DNA of 13,757 bases from JACRBK01 sp964427955. GTDB lineage: Bacteria > Chloroflexota > Anaerolineae > Aggregatilineales > Aggregatilineaceae. Made by a program: the position numbers and the translations under genes. Positions within the stretch are counted from its first letter, which is position 1, and every line of letters starts with the position of its first letter. Below, piece after piece: positions 1-7,699 of the stretch. Below the pieces are notes generated by a model. That model saw only the letters and a program-made list of their open reading frames with translations, made no database searches and was not told the origin of the DNA. The stretch is taken from positions 1 to 13,757 of the forward strand of contig CAYRWY010000124.1 of assembly GCA_964427955.1 (NCBI GenBank). The letters run 5' to 3'.

Positions 1-5
1 AAAAA

Positions 6-122
6 CGGCCTCACCCCTCACCCCTCTCCATCGTTTTCTGATGGAGAGGGGCATCGCAGCCTCGGTTTTCTCCCCCTCTCCATTGCGCTTTTGAATGGAG
101 AGGGGGCCGGGGGGTGAGGCCG
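6..122. repeat. Nested double-hairpin intergenic repeat
   Basis: Outer arms at 6-17 and 111-122 are perfect 12-bp complements (CGGCCTCACCCC / GGGGTGAGGCCG). Inside are two perfect hairpins: an 11-bp stem at 21-31/41-51 with a 9-nt loop, and a 13-bp stem at 72-84/94-106 with a 9-nt loop. Both stems share the core CCCCTCTCCAT. Bases 97-119 match 3425-3447 of the 157-bp repeat with one mismatch, so this belongs to the same repeat family. Read on the minus strand, the closing arm is followed by five T (positions 5-1), so the structure may also act as terminator for the upstream kinase gene. The repeat is directly visible; the terminator role is inferred. Confidence 0.8.
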
Positions 123-167
123 GGACAAGACTGTGATGGCCTCACAAAACCTTAAATTGACGCACAT

Positions 168-195
168 AGGGCAATGCCCCTACACCGACGTTTCC
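168..195 (-). repeat. Fragment of the GTAGGG hairpin repeat
   Basis: Bases 178-195 are identical over 18 nt to 3379-3396 in the 157-bp repeat. On the minus strand this reads GGAAACGTCGGTGTAGGG and continues into a short imperfect hairpin (GGGGCATTGCCCTA). It lies just downstream of the kinase stop codon. It looks like a partial or diverged copy, with the hairpin cargo differing from the full copies. Confidence 0.6.
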
Positions 196-213
196 GCCGC
201 GCCGCTCCCCCCG

Positions 214-3189
214 CTACTCCCGCGCCGGATCGCCCACCACGCGCACGACCCCGGTCTCGGTCAGCATCCACAGCGCGCCATCCGCCGCGCGGAACAGGCG
301 GTGGATCGTCCCGCCCCCGCCGTGACCGAAGCCCAGCAGCCGCCAGCCGGACTCCGCCGCGAAGCGGTAGAGGCCCTGGTAGCGGCTGTTGACCAGCAAT
401 CCGTCGGGCGTGTTGAAGATCAAGGTGATATCCTCGTTTTCGGGCGCGCCATCCGCCTGCGCGAACCGCCGCCAGCGTTCCCCCTCGCGGCGGTAGACGT
501 ATTCGTCGGTCCCGATCCAGACGTTGCCCTGATCGTCGAAGGCGATGGCCTGCACCCGGTCGTCCTCGTCGCGCAGGGGAGCGCCGCGCTGGGCGACTGC
601 GGTGAGCGTCCCGTCGTACAGGGTCATCAGGCCCGGCGCGCCGGAATCGGGTTGTTCGGTGTCGTAGCCCGTCCCGATCCACAGCACGCCCTGAGCGTCG
701 AAGGCCAGCGCCGCGATCTGCGGCCCCAGCAGGCCGTCGGTCCAGGGGGTGATCGCGCCGCTGGTCGTATCGAGCGCGTTCAAGCCGTGGTCGGTCCCGA
801 TCCACAGCCGGTCGGGCGTGGTGGGATCGAAGGCCAGGGTGGTGACGAAATCGCTGGTCAGGCCCTCTTCGGTGGTGTAGCGCCGGGACGCGCCGTTTTC
901 CCACCGGACCAGCCCGTACTCGGTGGCGATCCAAACGACCTGGCCCTGGAGCTTCAGATCGAAGACGGTGCCCTCCAGGTAATCCTGCGTGTCCCACGTG
1001 GTGCCATCGTAGGTGAATAGGGCCTGCTGATCCCCGGCGAACCACAGCGTGCCGTCGCTGGCCTGGTCGATGGCCCAGGCGGCATTCGCGGGCGGCTCGT
1101 TCTGCGTGGTGAAGGGGGTCCAGCGCCGCCCATCGTAATGTACCAGCGCCGTATCGGTCGTCAACCAGATCGTCCCGTCGGTGTCTTCGGCCAGGTGGAA
1201 ATACTGGTCGCCGGGCAGGCCCTGATCGGCCCCGAAGGTGGTCTGCGCGCCGGTGGTGGTATCGATGCGATAGACCGTGTCGTAGGTGACCACCCACAGC
1301 GCCCCGTCACTCGCGCGCAGCAGGTGACGCGGGCCGTCCGGCAGCCAGCCCGGCGCATCTTCCCACGTCACCGGATCGCCGGGGATCAGCCGCCGCACGT
1401 AAGAGGTCCAGTCCGGGCTGGTGAGCAGCACGGTCCAGATCGCGCCGTCGAGCGGGTCCTGGTAGAAGCCGAGAAAGCTGTAATCCTCGACTTCCGGCTT
1501 GACCAGGTCCTCCGGCGGCGGGACGCTGATCCAGGTCTGGCTGTCGGGCGGCAGGTAGGCCATCCCGGTCGGCCCTCCGGCCCACAGTGTGCCGTCTTGC
1601 GCGCGCAGCAGCGCCCACACCCGGTCGCCGACGGTCTGCAAGACCGGATCGCCCGCCGACGGGAAGTCCGGCACGGTCCAATTCTGGCCGTTCCAGGACT
1701 CGATCAGCGATTGGTAGATTCCGACCAGCAGCGTGCCATCCGGTCCCGGCACGAAGTTCCAGGCATAGCCCGAACGCAGACCGGAATTTGTCCCGTCGAA
1801 CGTCTCGACGGCGAAGGTCCCGTCCGGGTCCTGGGTCACGCGCGCGATCTGGGGGAAGTTCCCCCCGCCGCCGACCCACAGGCTGCCGTCCGATCCGGCG
1901 GCCAGGGTGTGGATGTCGTTGAAGGGCAGGCCGTCGGCGCTGGTGAGCGTGCGGGACGAGCCGTCGCGCTGCCACAGCGTCAGGCCGCCGCCGCTGTTCA
2001 TCCACAGGCCGTCGTTCGTCAGGACCAGTTGGCGATCATCGTCCTCGCGGCCCCGCGTGCTGGTGAAGACGCTCCAGGTCGCGGCGGTGACGGCGGGCGG
2101 CGGAGTCGGCTCCGTGACGGCGGCGGGTGTCTCCGGCGTGGTTTTATCATCCTTCCCGCCGGAGAGCAGAATCGCGGCGGCGCTCACAGCGATCACCGCC
2201 AGCGCCGCCAGCCCGATCCAACGCAGCGGCAGTCGCCGGTCCGGAACTGCGGCGGGAGACGGGGTCAGCTTCTCGGTGAGATCTTCCGATCCGCCGGGAC
2301 GGGTTGGGGGCGCGGCCATCGCCCGGACCGATCCGCCGGGCAGCATCAGCGTCTGCTGTTGGGTGAAATCTTCGACGGCGGCGCGCAGCGTATCCGCGAA
2401 TTCTTTGGCGGACTGGAAACGGTGATCGGGGTCTTTGGCCAGCGCGCGCAGAATGTTCCTTTCGACCGGCTCCGGAATGGTCGGGTTGATGCTGCGGGGC
2501 AGGGGCAGCGGCTCGGTGACGTGCATCATCACGACGGCGACCGGCGTCTCCGCCTGGTAAGGGACGCGGCCCGTGAGCATCTCGTACAGCACGATCCCCA
2601 GCGAATAAATGTCGCTGCGCTGATCCGCCGGGAGGCCGGAGCACTGCTCCGGGGACATGTAGGCGGGCGTGCCGATCACCGCGCCGGTGCTGGTGAAGTT
2701 GGACGATCCCGCCGCCAGCTTGGCGATCCCGAAGTCGGTCAGATAGCCCTGTTTGCCGTCGCCCAGCAGCACGTTGGACGGCTTGACGTCGCGGTGGATC
2801 ACCCCGTGCTCGTGGGCATACTGCAAGGCTTCGGCGATCTGGGTGAAATACTCCACGGCGTCCGGCAGGGACAGCGCCGCCCGGTCGATCAGGTCCTTGA
2901 GCGTGCCGGACCCGACGTAGCGCATCACCAAATAGGTGTAGCCGCCGTGCTGACCGTAGTCGTAGACCGGCAGGATGTGCTTGTTTTCGAGCCGGGCAAT
3001 CGTGCGGGCTTCCTGCTCGAAGCGCCCGAAGAAGGTCGGATCGTCGGCGAGCTGTTGGGGAAGGACTTTGATCGCGACGTAGCGATCCATGCTGGCCTGG
3101 TAGGCTTTGTAGACGGTGGCCATGCCGCCCAGGCCGATCTGTTCGACGATCTGATATTGGCCGAGCATCTGCCCGATCAGGTCCGCCAT
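214..3189 (-). CDS. Transmembrane Ser/Thr protein kinase with C-terminal beta-propeller sensor
   Basis: 991 aa. Residues 13-270 form a complete Hanks-type kinase: Gly loop IGLGGMATVY (18-27), catalytic Lys41, helix-C Glu60, HRDVKPSN with Asp134, DFG with Asp152 and MSPE at 178-181, so it should be active on Ser/Thr. A juxtamembrane stretch rich in Pro and Ser follows, then one membrane helix at about 323-342 and a Thr/Pro linker (347-368). The rest, about 370-985, is made of repeats such as 'LPFNDIHTLAAGSDGSLWVG', typical of the two-component-regulator propeller (Reg_prop) family. The kinase should be cytoplasmic and the propeller outside, acting as ligand or envelope sensor. The ATG at 3189 has AAGGAG at 3203-3198 with 8-nt spacing. 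It appears monocistronic. The substrate is unknown. Confidence 0.93.
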   Translation of the reverse strand: MADLIGQMLGQYQIVEQIGLGGMATVYKAYQASMDRYVAIKVLPQQLADDPTFFGRFEQEARTIARLENKHILPVYDYGQHGGYTYLVMRYVGSGTLKDLIDRAALSLPDAVEYFTQIAEALQYAHEHGVIHRDVKPSNVLLGDGKQGYLTDFGIAKLAAGSSNFTSTGAVIGTPAYMSPEQCSGLPADQRSDIYSLGIVLYEMLTGRVPYQAETPVAVVMMHVTEPLPLPRSINPTIPEPVERNILRALAKDPDHRFQSAKEFADTLRAAVEDFTQQQTLMLPGGSVRAMAAPPTRPGGSEDLTEKLTPSPAAVPDRRLPLRWIGLAALAVIAVSAAAILLSGGKDDKTTPETPAAVTEPTPPPAVTAATWSVFTSTRGREDDDRQLVLTNDGLWMNSGGGLTLWQRDGSSRTLTSADGLPFNDIHTLAAGSDGSLWVGGGGNFPQIARVTQDPDGTFAVETFDGTNSGLRSGYAWNFVPGPDGTLLVGIYQSLIESWNGQNWTVPDFPSAGDPVLQTVGDRVWALLRAQDGTLWAGGPTGMAYLPPDSQTWISVPPPEDLVKPEVEDYSFLGFYQDPLDGAIWTVLLTSPDWTSYVRRLIPGDPVTWEDAPGWLPDGPRHLLRASDGALWVVTYDTVYRIDTTTGAQTTFGADQGLPGDQYFHLAEDTDGTIWLTTDTALVHYDGRRWTPFTTQNEPPANAAWAIDQASDGTLWFAGDQQALFTYDGTTWDTQDYLEGTVFDLKLQGQVVWIATEYGLVRWENGASRRYTTEEGLTSDFVTTLAFDPTTPDRLWIGTDHGLNALDTTSGAITPWTDGLLGPQIAALAFDAQGVLWIGTGYDTEQPDSGAPGLMTLYDGTLTAVAQRGAPLRDEDDRVQAIAFDDQGNVWIGTDEYVYRREGERWRRFAQADGAPENEDITLIFNTPDGLLVNSRYQGLYRFAAESGWRLLGFGHGGGGTIHRLFRAADGALWMLTETGVVRVVGDPARE

Positions 3190-3221
3190 GATGGTTTCTC
3201 CTTGTGTCGCCCCTTAGCTTG

Positions 3222-3251
3222 ATTATACGGCTTATTGGGAGCGCGTGAGAA
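3222..3251 (-). promoter_or_regulatory. Candidate promoter of the Ser/Thr kinase gene
   Basis: On the minus strand a perfect -10 TATAAT lies at 3227-3222, with TTCTCA at 3251-3246 as a weak -35 (4 of 6) and an 18-nt spacer. It would give a short leader of about 25 nt before the ATG at 3189. This is a sequence match only. Confidence 0.45.
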
Positions 3252-3294
3252 ATAGGGCCATGTGCTCGTTCGGCGTCACCTCTCTCATTCGGTT

Positions 3295-3451
3295 GGTTCA
3301 GGGGCAGACAGGCATTGAGAACCAGGATTTCGAGGGATAATTCTCAATTTCCAAAAGCAGGGCGCGGCGGCGCCGCTTCCCTACACCGACGTTTCCACGG
3401 CGCCACTCCCCCTCGCCACCGGGTGGAGAGGGGGTCGGGGGGTGAGGTAAA
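3295..3451 (+). repeat. 157-bp intergenic repeat, copy A
   Basis: This copy matches the reverse complement of 11144-11300 over the same length. The first 29 bases (3295-3323) are identical, the middle (about 3324-3359) is diverged, and the last 92 bases (3360-3451) differ at only three positions. It contains a GC-rich palindrome (GCGGCGCCGC), the motif CTACACCGACGTTTCC and an imperfect hairpin (CCCCCTCgCCACC / GGTGGaGAGGGGG) at about 3408-3434. It has no coding potential that I can support. It fills most of the 424-bp gap 3190-3613, together with the kinase promoter and the terminator of the sugar kinase gene. Confidence 0.85.
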
Positions 3452-3518
3452 ACGCGGCGAATTTCCGCGTGCTCAACGCTTTTGACCCACCTGTCCGCCC
3501 CACGGGGTGAGCGCAGAC

Positions 3519-3548
3519 AAAAAAACGGGCGCAGCCACGCCGCGCCCG
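3519..3548 (-). terminator. Intrinsic terminator after the PfkB-family kinase gene
   Basis: On the minus strand a perfect 7-bp stem, CGGGCGC/GCGCCCG (3548-3542 and 3532-3526) with a 9-nt loop, is followed at once by seven T (3525-3519). It sits about 65 nt past the stop codon at 3614. A second perfect 9-bp hairpin (GGGTAGGGC/GCCCTACCC, 3582-3601) lies between the stop and this terminator but has no T run. Confidence 0.8.
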
Positions 3549-3578
3549 AAGGGATGTTAGTAGAGTTGGGCTTTTTCG

Positions 3579-3601
3579 TAGGGGTAGGGCTTGCCCTACC
3601 C
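3579..3601 (+). repeat. GTAGGGG-type hairpin
   Basis: A perfect 9-bp inverted repeat with a 2-nt spacer: GGGTAGGGC at 3582-3590 and GCCCTACCC at 3593-3601. It is preceded by GTAG and belongs to the short hairpin family also seen at 11081, 11211 and 12575. It lies 12 nt beyond the stop of the sugar kinase gene and could protect the 3' end of its mRNA. Confidence 0.6.
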
Positions 3602-3613
3602 AGCCAACGCGCG

Positions 3614-4594
3614 CTAGTTTCCGCCGTTGGGATGACTGACGCTGACCATGCGCAGCAGGGCGTCGATGCTGGCGCCGTCGGGCAGCGAGGGGATCGCGCC
3701 GTAGCCCGTCGCGGTCAAAGCGCCCGCCGCGCAGGCTCGCAGCATCAGGCCGCGCAGCGTCTCATCCGGCAGGCTCTCGATCTGCATGTCGTGATCGAGC
3801 AGGCCAGCGATCAGCGCCGCGTAGAAGGCATCGCCCGCCCCGGTGGTCTCGACCACCTTCACCTGCGGCGTGGGCACCTGCCCGGTGCGCGGTCCGGCCT
3901 GGTACCAGGCCCCGTGGCGGCCCAGCGTCACCGCGGCCAGCCGTCCCTGAAAGCCGATCCGGCGCAGCCCGGCGGCGTAATCTGTGCCTGCGTCGGGCGC
4001 GAGCAGCGCAAGTTCGCCGTCGCTGATCTTGAGCAGGTCGGCGTGCGCCACGGCTTCGGTCATGGCGGCCAGCCCAGCCGCCTGGTCCGACCACAGGTGC
4101 GGGCGCCAACTGGGATCGCAGGCCGTCACGACGCCCGCGTCTTTCGCCAGCCGGATGGCCTTGTGGGTCGTCTCGCGGGATTGCGAGCAGCGCAGGCTGA
4201 TCGAGCCGTAATACAGCACTTTGGTCGCGCGGACGTCCGCCTCGGTCACTTGCTCCGCCAGCAGAAAGTCGTGCGCCCCGGAGTTGAATTCAAAATCGTG
4301 ATCGCCAGCCGTGCCTTGTTTGACAAACGCCAGCGTCGTGAAATGGTCCGGATCGACCCGCAGCGTGCATTCCACCCCCAACGCTTGCAAGTCGGCCAGA
4401 ATCTTACGCCCGAAGGCGTCATCCCCCACGGTCGCAATCAGCCGCGCCTGGCGGTTGAGCTTGGCCAGCCCCGCCGCAACATTCGCCGGAGCGCCGCCGG
4501 TCGCCGCGCTGTACTGCGTGGCTGTGACCAGCGATTCACCGCGCTCGCGTGACACGAAGTCGATCAGGGCTTCACCGATACATAAGACATCCAT
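3614..4594 (-). CDS. PfkB-family carbohydrate kinase (probable fructokinase)
   Basis: 326 aa, normal length for a ribokinase/PfkB-family sugar kinase, which moves phosphate from ATP to a sugar in the cytoplasm. The N-terminus CIGEALIDFVS, the first signature GGAPANVA (33-40), GDDAFG (57-62) and the second signature ETTGAGDAF with the presumed catalytic base Asp255 are all present. The 'GGAPANVAAGLAKL' form resembles fructokinases, but sugar specificity cannot be read from sequence alone. The second signature begins with Glu, where family members usually have Asp. The ATG at 4594 has TAGGAG at 4609-4604 with 9-nt spacing. It is transcribed alone, divergent from the hydrolase gene, with its own promoter and terminator. 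Confidence 0.9.
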   Translation of the reverse strand: MDVLCIGEALIDFVSRERGESLVTATQYSAATGGAPANVAAGLAKLNRQARLIATVGDDAFGRKILADLQALGVECTLRVDPDHFTTLAFVKQGTAGDHDFEFNSGAHDFLLAEQVTEADVRATKVLYYGSISLRCSQSRETTHKAIRLAKDAGVVTACDPSWRPHLWSDQAAGLAAMTEAVAHADLLKISDGELALLAPDAGTDYAAGLRRIGFQGRLAAVTLGRHGAWYQAGPRTGQVPTPQVKVVETTGAGDAFYAALIAGLLDHDMQIESLPDETLRGLMLRACAAGALTATGYGAIPSLPDGASIDALLRMVSVSHPNGGN

Positions 4595-4637
4595 GCGAAT
4601 GTGCTCCTACGCCCCATCAGGCCGGTTAACGGCCCTT

Positions 4638-4666
4638 AATATACCTCTGATCTGCCCGTCTGACCA
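4638..4666 (-). promoter_or_regulatory. Candidate promoter of the PfkB-family kinase gene
   Basis: On the minus strand TGGTCA (4666-4661, 4 of 6 matches to the -35 consensus) and TATATT (4643-4638) are separated by 17 nt. Transcription would start about 35-40 nt before the ATG at 4594. This is a motif match only. Confidence 0.5.
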
Positions 4667-4700
4667 CAAGTACCCGCGCGGGGACGCGGTAAATTCTATC

Positions 4701-4730
4701 CTGGCATACAATAACAAAGTGTATTATAAA
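4701..4730 (+). promoter_or_regulatory. Candidate promoter of the alpha/beta hydrolase gene
   Basis: CTGGCA (4701-4706) and TATAAA (4725-4730) are 18 nt apart. They lie in a locally AT-rich stretch between two divergent genes. TATTAT at 4722 and TACAAT at 4707 are alternative -10 elements, so the exact promoter is uncertain. Confidence 0.35.
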
Positions 4731-4765
4731 CCGGGCGAACGGTATAACGAAAGAGGTGGGGCTGC

Positions 4766-5671
4766 ATGGCAACGGTCACGCTGACCGAGACGACGCGCGC
4801 GCTGTATCCGTTCAAATCGCACTTCCTGACGCTCAGCGACGGCAAGCGAATGCATTACGTAGACGAAGGCCCCGACGATGGCGAGGTGCTGGTCTTTGCG
4901 CACGGCTATCCGATGTGGAGCTTTCTGTACCGCGCGTTTCTCGTGTATTATGCCGCCCAGGGCTTCCGCTGCATCGCGATGGATCACATCGGCTACGGGC
5001 TGAGCGACAAGCCGACCACCCGGCAGTACCACACCGTGCGCCGCCATATCCACAACCTGACGGAATGCATCAACGCGCTGGACGTGCACGCCGTCACGCT
5101 GATCATGGAAGATTGGGGCGGGCCGTTCGGGCTGGGTTATGCGCTGCAATATCCCGACAACGTGCGGCGGCTGGTGCTGATGAATACCTGGGCCTTTCAG
5201 GAGACCCTGGCCCAGCGCCTGAACCCGCTGATCCGGTTCTTCACGCGGCCCGGGATCGGCGATCTGATCTTTCATTCGCCGGGCCTGCTGTTTGGGGTAG
5301 GGGTGCAGCGCTGGTCCGGCAAGCAGTTATCGTCGGCCCTGCTGGCGGCGTACAAAGCCCCGTTCCGCGAGGGCCGCGCCCGCACCGCGCTGATCCAGTT
5401 CCCGCGCATGATCAACAGCAGCCCGACCCATCCTTCCACCCCGGCCATCCGCGAGTTGGAGCAGGGGATGGACCGGCTCCGGCACATCCCGGCCTTGATC
5501 CTGTGGGGCGAGGATAATCCCCTCTTCGGGCCGGAAGTGGCGCTGCATTGGAAGAAGGTGCTGCCGCGCGCCAAAGGTCCTTACTTCGTCCCCGGCGCGC
5601 GCCATTACCTGGCGGAAGATGCGCCGGACGCCGTGCTGCAATACCTCGATCAGTTCATCGCCCAGCCGTAA
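4766..5671 (+). CDS. Alpha/beta hydrolase, haloalkane-dehalogenase-like
   Basis: 301 aa, cytoplasmic, with no signal peptide. The oxyanion motif HGYP is at 46-49. The nucleophile elbow reads MEDWGG, so the nucleophile is Asp116 rather than Ser, followed by Trp117. Asp250 in GEDNPLFG and His280 in ARHYLAEDAPD complete a likely Asp-Asp-His triad. An Asp nucleophile with adjacent Trp is the hallmark of haloalkane dehalogenases, where the Trp helps hold the halide. Epoxide hydrolases and dehalogenase relatives of unknown substrate share much of this pattern. The usual Asn or Glu after HG is Tyr here. The ATG at 4766 has GAGGTG at 4753-4758 with 7-nt spacing. It is probably a single gene; neighbours give no clue to the substrate. 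Confidence 0.85.
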   Translation: MATVTLTETTRALYPFKSHFLTLSDGKRMHYVDEGPDDGEVLVFAHGYPMWSFLYRAFLVYYAAQGFRCIAMDHIGYGLSDKPTTRQYHTVRRHIHNLTECINALDVHAVTLIMEDWGGPFGLGYALQYPDNVRRLVLMNTWAFQETLAQRLNPLIRFFTRPGIGDLIFHSPGLLFGVGVQRWSGKQLSSALLAAYKAPFREGRARTALIQFPRMINSSPTHPSTPAIRELEQGMDRLRHIPALILWGEDNPLFGPEVALHWKKVLPRAKGPYFVPGARHYLAEDAPDAVLQYLDQFIAQP

Positions 5672-5693
5672 AGCAGCCGTAAGTTCACCGTCG

Positions 5694-5721
5694 TTGACAC
5701 CCCTTGGGTAGATGGTATAAT
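5694..5721 (+). promoter_or_regulatory. Perfect-consensus sigma70-type promoter with long leader
   Basis: TTGACA (5694-5699) and TATAAT (5716-5721) are exact matches to the housekeeping consensus, with a 16-nt spacer. Transcription from about 5728 would leave a leader of about 200 nt before the LysM gene at 5930. The leader contains a possible small hairpin (GCTGGAT/ATCCGGC, about 5827-5849) and a very short frame ATG CTT..TAG (MLSRSHDQ, from 5779). I recognise no known riboswitch in it. Confidence 0.75.
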
Positions 5722-5929
5722 CCCCACGGCTGACACATGGATGTATAACAGAAGTACATACAGCGCTGGTACTACACCATGCTTAGCCGTTCGCACGACC
5801 AGTAGGAGCGCGACGGCCTTGAATGCTGGCTGGATCAGGTGGATATCCGGCTCAGCGTGCTCCAGGAGAGGCTACACGGTGGCGGGGGAATGGAACGATT
5901 GAGGAAGGACCGGGACAGAAAGTAAGGCG

Positions 5930-7654
5930 ATGGTCAAAAAACTCTGGTGGTGGATGCTGATCGCGATCCTGATCGCGGCGGGAGTGATCCCCGGGCAGCC
6001 GACAGCGGCCCAGGATGCGCCCGCGAATTTGCTGGTGAATGGCAGCCTTGAAGGCCCCTATTACGCGCAGGGCGGCGCCACCCGCACCGTGCCGAACGGC
6101 TGGAATCTGTGGGTCGGGCTGGGCGCGCCGGAATCGGTGCCCGACAGCGATAAAACCCGGGTGCGCGATGGGGCGATTGCCTGGAAGCTGCGGCAGAGCG
6201 GCGTCGCGTTTGCGGCGGCGGGCTACCAGCAGGTCTCCGGGTTGCAGGCGGGCGATGCCGTGCGGCTGGTGGCGTACGGCTGGGTGTTCACCTGCAATGA
6301 GACGGCGACCTCCTGTGCCATCAGCACTCCGCCCTACCGCCGCTCGGATGCGACGGCGGGCGCGTCGCTCAAGGTGGGCATCGACCCCACCGGCGGGATC
6401 GATCCGCTGGCGGGCACGGTGCACTGGTCGGCGGCGGTCGCGCCTTACGATCAATGGGCCGAGATCAGCGCGGCGACGGTCGCCCAGGGCGAAACTGTGA
6501 CGGTCTTCCTGTACATGATGCAGGCCGCCGGCATGGCGATCAACGAGGTCACCTGGGATAACGCTTCGCTGGAACTGGCCACCGGAGTCGATACCGGCAG
6601 CGGCGATGTCCCGTTCGTGGTGCCGCAAGGCGTCCGGCCCGATGGCAGCATCGTCCACATCGTGCAGGCCGGTGATACGCTGTGGAGCATCATGTACGCC
6701 TACCTGGATTACGGCGTCACGGTCGACTCGATTGCGGCGCTGAACAACCTGAAGCCGAACACGCGCTATTTGCAGCCGGGACAGGAGTTGATCATCCTGC
6801 CGCCGGGATCGGTCGATCCGGTCACCGGCCAGCCGGTCACGCCGGGCGCGATCCCCGCGTCCGCGGCTTCGGCCACGCCGGAAATCGCTGCCCCGGCGGT
6901 CACGCCTGTGCCGGAGATGACGTCCACCGAGGAAGTGCCCACCGCTGCCGCGACGCTCGAAACGGTGCCGCTGCCGGGGGCGAATACGCCGGAGCCGACG
7001 GCCACGCCGGAACCCTCCCTCGAACCGACGCTCACGTCCACTCCGGCCCTGACACCTTCCAGCGAGCCAACGCTGGCCCCGACGGTGACGTCCGCAGCGG
7101 TTGCCGCCGGGTTGGAGGGTCTGACCAGCGAACGGGGCGAGCTGTGTATTACGGTCTTTCAGGACGGCGACCTGAATACCATGCGCGGTCCGGACGAAGT
7201 CCCGCTGGACACCGCCGATCTGGTGATCGTCAGCTCGCGCAGCAATAGCAGCTACCACTACCAGGGTGCCGAAGACCCCCTGTGTGTCAGTCTGGTGCCG
7301 CGCGAGTACCAGGTCGAGATCCGTCTGCCCGACGGCTACGGCGCGACGACGCCGGATCGGGTCCTGCTGCGTATCACGGCAGGCCGCCACATCGCGGTGC
7401 TGTTTGGGGTGGCTTCAGGCTATGTTCCGCCGCAGGCCCCCGAGATTCCGCCCGGCACGCTGGCTTCCGGCGGGATCGATCCTGGCGGAGTTGCCCCGCT
7501 GGTCGAGGTCCCGGTCACACCGGCGCGCCCCACGGAAAAGTCGTGGGTGGACCGGGTGTACGATCACAGCGCCTTCCTGGTGCTGGGCGTAGGCGGGCTG
7601 ATCGTGCTGCTCAGTCTGGGCCTGGTGGTCATGCTGCGCCGACCGGGCGTATGA
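5930..7654 (+). CDS. Secreted, membrane-anchored LysM-domain protein
   Basis: 574 aa. A signal peptide (MVKKLWWWMLIAILIAAG.., about 1-27) ends near TAAQ. Residues about 30-220 look like a carbohydrate-binding-type beta-sandwich (NLLVNGSLEGP.., VPNGWNLWVG, ..VTWDNASLEL). A LysM domain follows at 243-290 (HIVQAGDTLWSI ... LQPGQELIIL), which in general binds GlcNAc-containing glycans such as peptidoglycan. Next come a Pro/Thr/Glu-rich linker (about 292-385), a second small beta domain (about 395-500) and a C-terminal membrane helix (about 549-568) ending in RRPGV. It probably sits outside the membrane on the cell wall. The ATG is the only start after the in-frame stop at 5900. The upstream AAGG (5924-5927) is unusually close to it, so initiation may be weak or non-standard. 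It is transcribed from the strong promoter at 5694. Confidence 0.88.
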   Translation: MVKKLWWWMLIAILIAAGVIPGQPTAAQDAPANLLVNGSLEGPYYAQGGATRTVPNGWNLWVGLGAPESVPDSDKTRVRDGAIAWKLRQSGVAFAAAGYQQVSGLQAGDAVRLVAYGWVFTCNETATSCAISTPPYRRSDATAGASLKVGIDPTGGIDPLAGTVHWSAAVAPYDQWAEISAATVAQGETVTVFLYMMQAAGMAINEVTWDNASLELATGVDTGSGDVPFVVPQGVRPDGSIVHIVQAGDTLWSIMYAYLDYGVTVDSIAALNNLKPNTRYLQPGQELIILPPGSVDPVTGQPVTPGAIPASAASATPEIAAPAVTPVPEMTSTEEVPTAAATLETVPLPGANTPEPTATPEPSLEPTLTSTPALTPSSEPTLAPTVTSAAVAAGLEGLTSERGELCITVFQDGDLNTMRGPDEVPLDTADLVIVSSRSNSSYHYQGAEDPLCVSLVPREYQVEIRLPDGYGATTPDRVLLRITAGRHIAVLFGVASGYVPPQAPEIPPGTLASGGIDPGGVAPLVEVPVTPARPTEKSWVDRVYDHSAFLVLGVGGLIVLLSLGLVVMLRRPGV

Positions 7655-7663
7655 GCCGGATCG

Positions 7664-7699
7664 CTGAGTCACTCGCCTGTCTTAAGGGGAGTGACTCAG
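7664..7699. other. Perfect 11-bp hairpin after the LysM gene
   Basis: CTGAGTCACTC (7664-7674) and GAGTGACTCAG (7689-7699) are exact complements around a 14-nt loop, 9 nt past the LysM stop codon. The sequence after it is A-rich (TAATAAAAAATAATTAATT), not T-rich, so it is not a textbook intrinsic terminator. It may stabilise the mRNA end or be a weak terminator. Confidence 0.7.

Noticed and set aside
133..3222. Long open frames on the plus strand opposite the Ser/Thr kinase gene
   Set aside because: They are rich in Arg, Gly, Pro and Ala, lack any recognisable domain and mirror a clear kinase-propeller gene. High GC makes such antisense frames common.
3295..3451. The repeat copies as a CRISPR or tandem array
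   Set aside because: There are only two full copies, far apart and inverted, with no regular spacers and no cas genes.
3482..4552. Plus-strand open frame of 356 codons opposite the sugar kinase
   Set aside because: It has no family motif, and it crosses the terminator and repeat region. The minus-strand PfkB signatures are decisive.
5728..5929. A tRNA or known riboswitch in the leader of the LysM gene
   Set aside because: I see no cloverleaf, T-loop or recognisable aptamer core. The hairpin found is short and ordinary.
5852..7390. Minus-strand frame of 512 codons opposite the LysM gene
   Set aside because: It is Arg/His-rich with no domain, and it would run through the promoter leader. The plus strand has a signal peptide, LysM domain and membrane anchor.
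7664..7699. The 11-bp hairpin as a standard intrinsic terminator
   Set aside because: The stem is perfect but no T run follows it on either strand.
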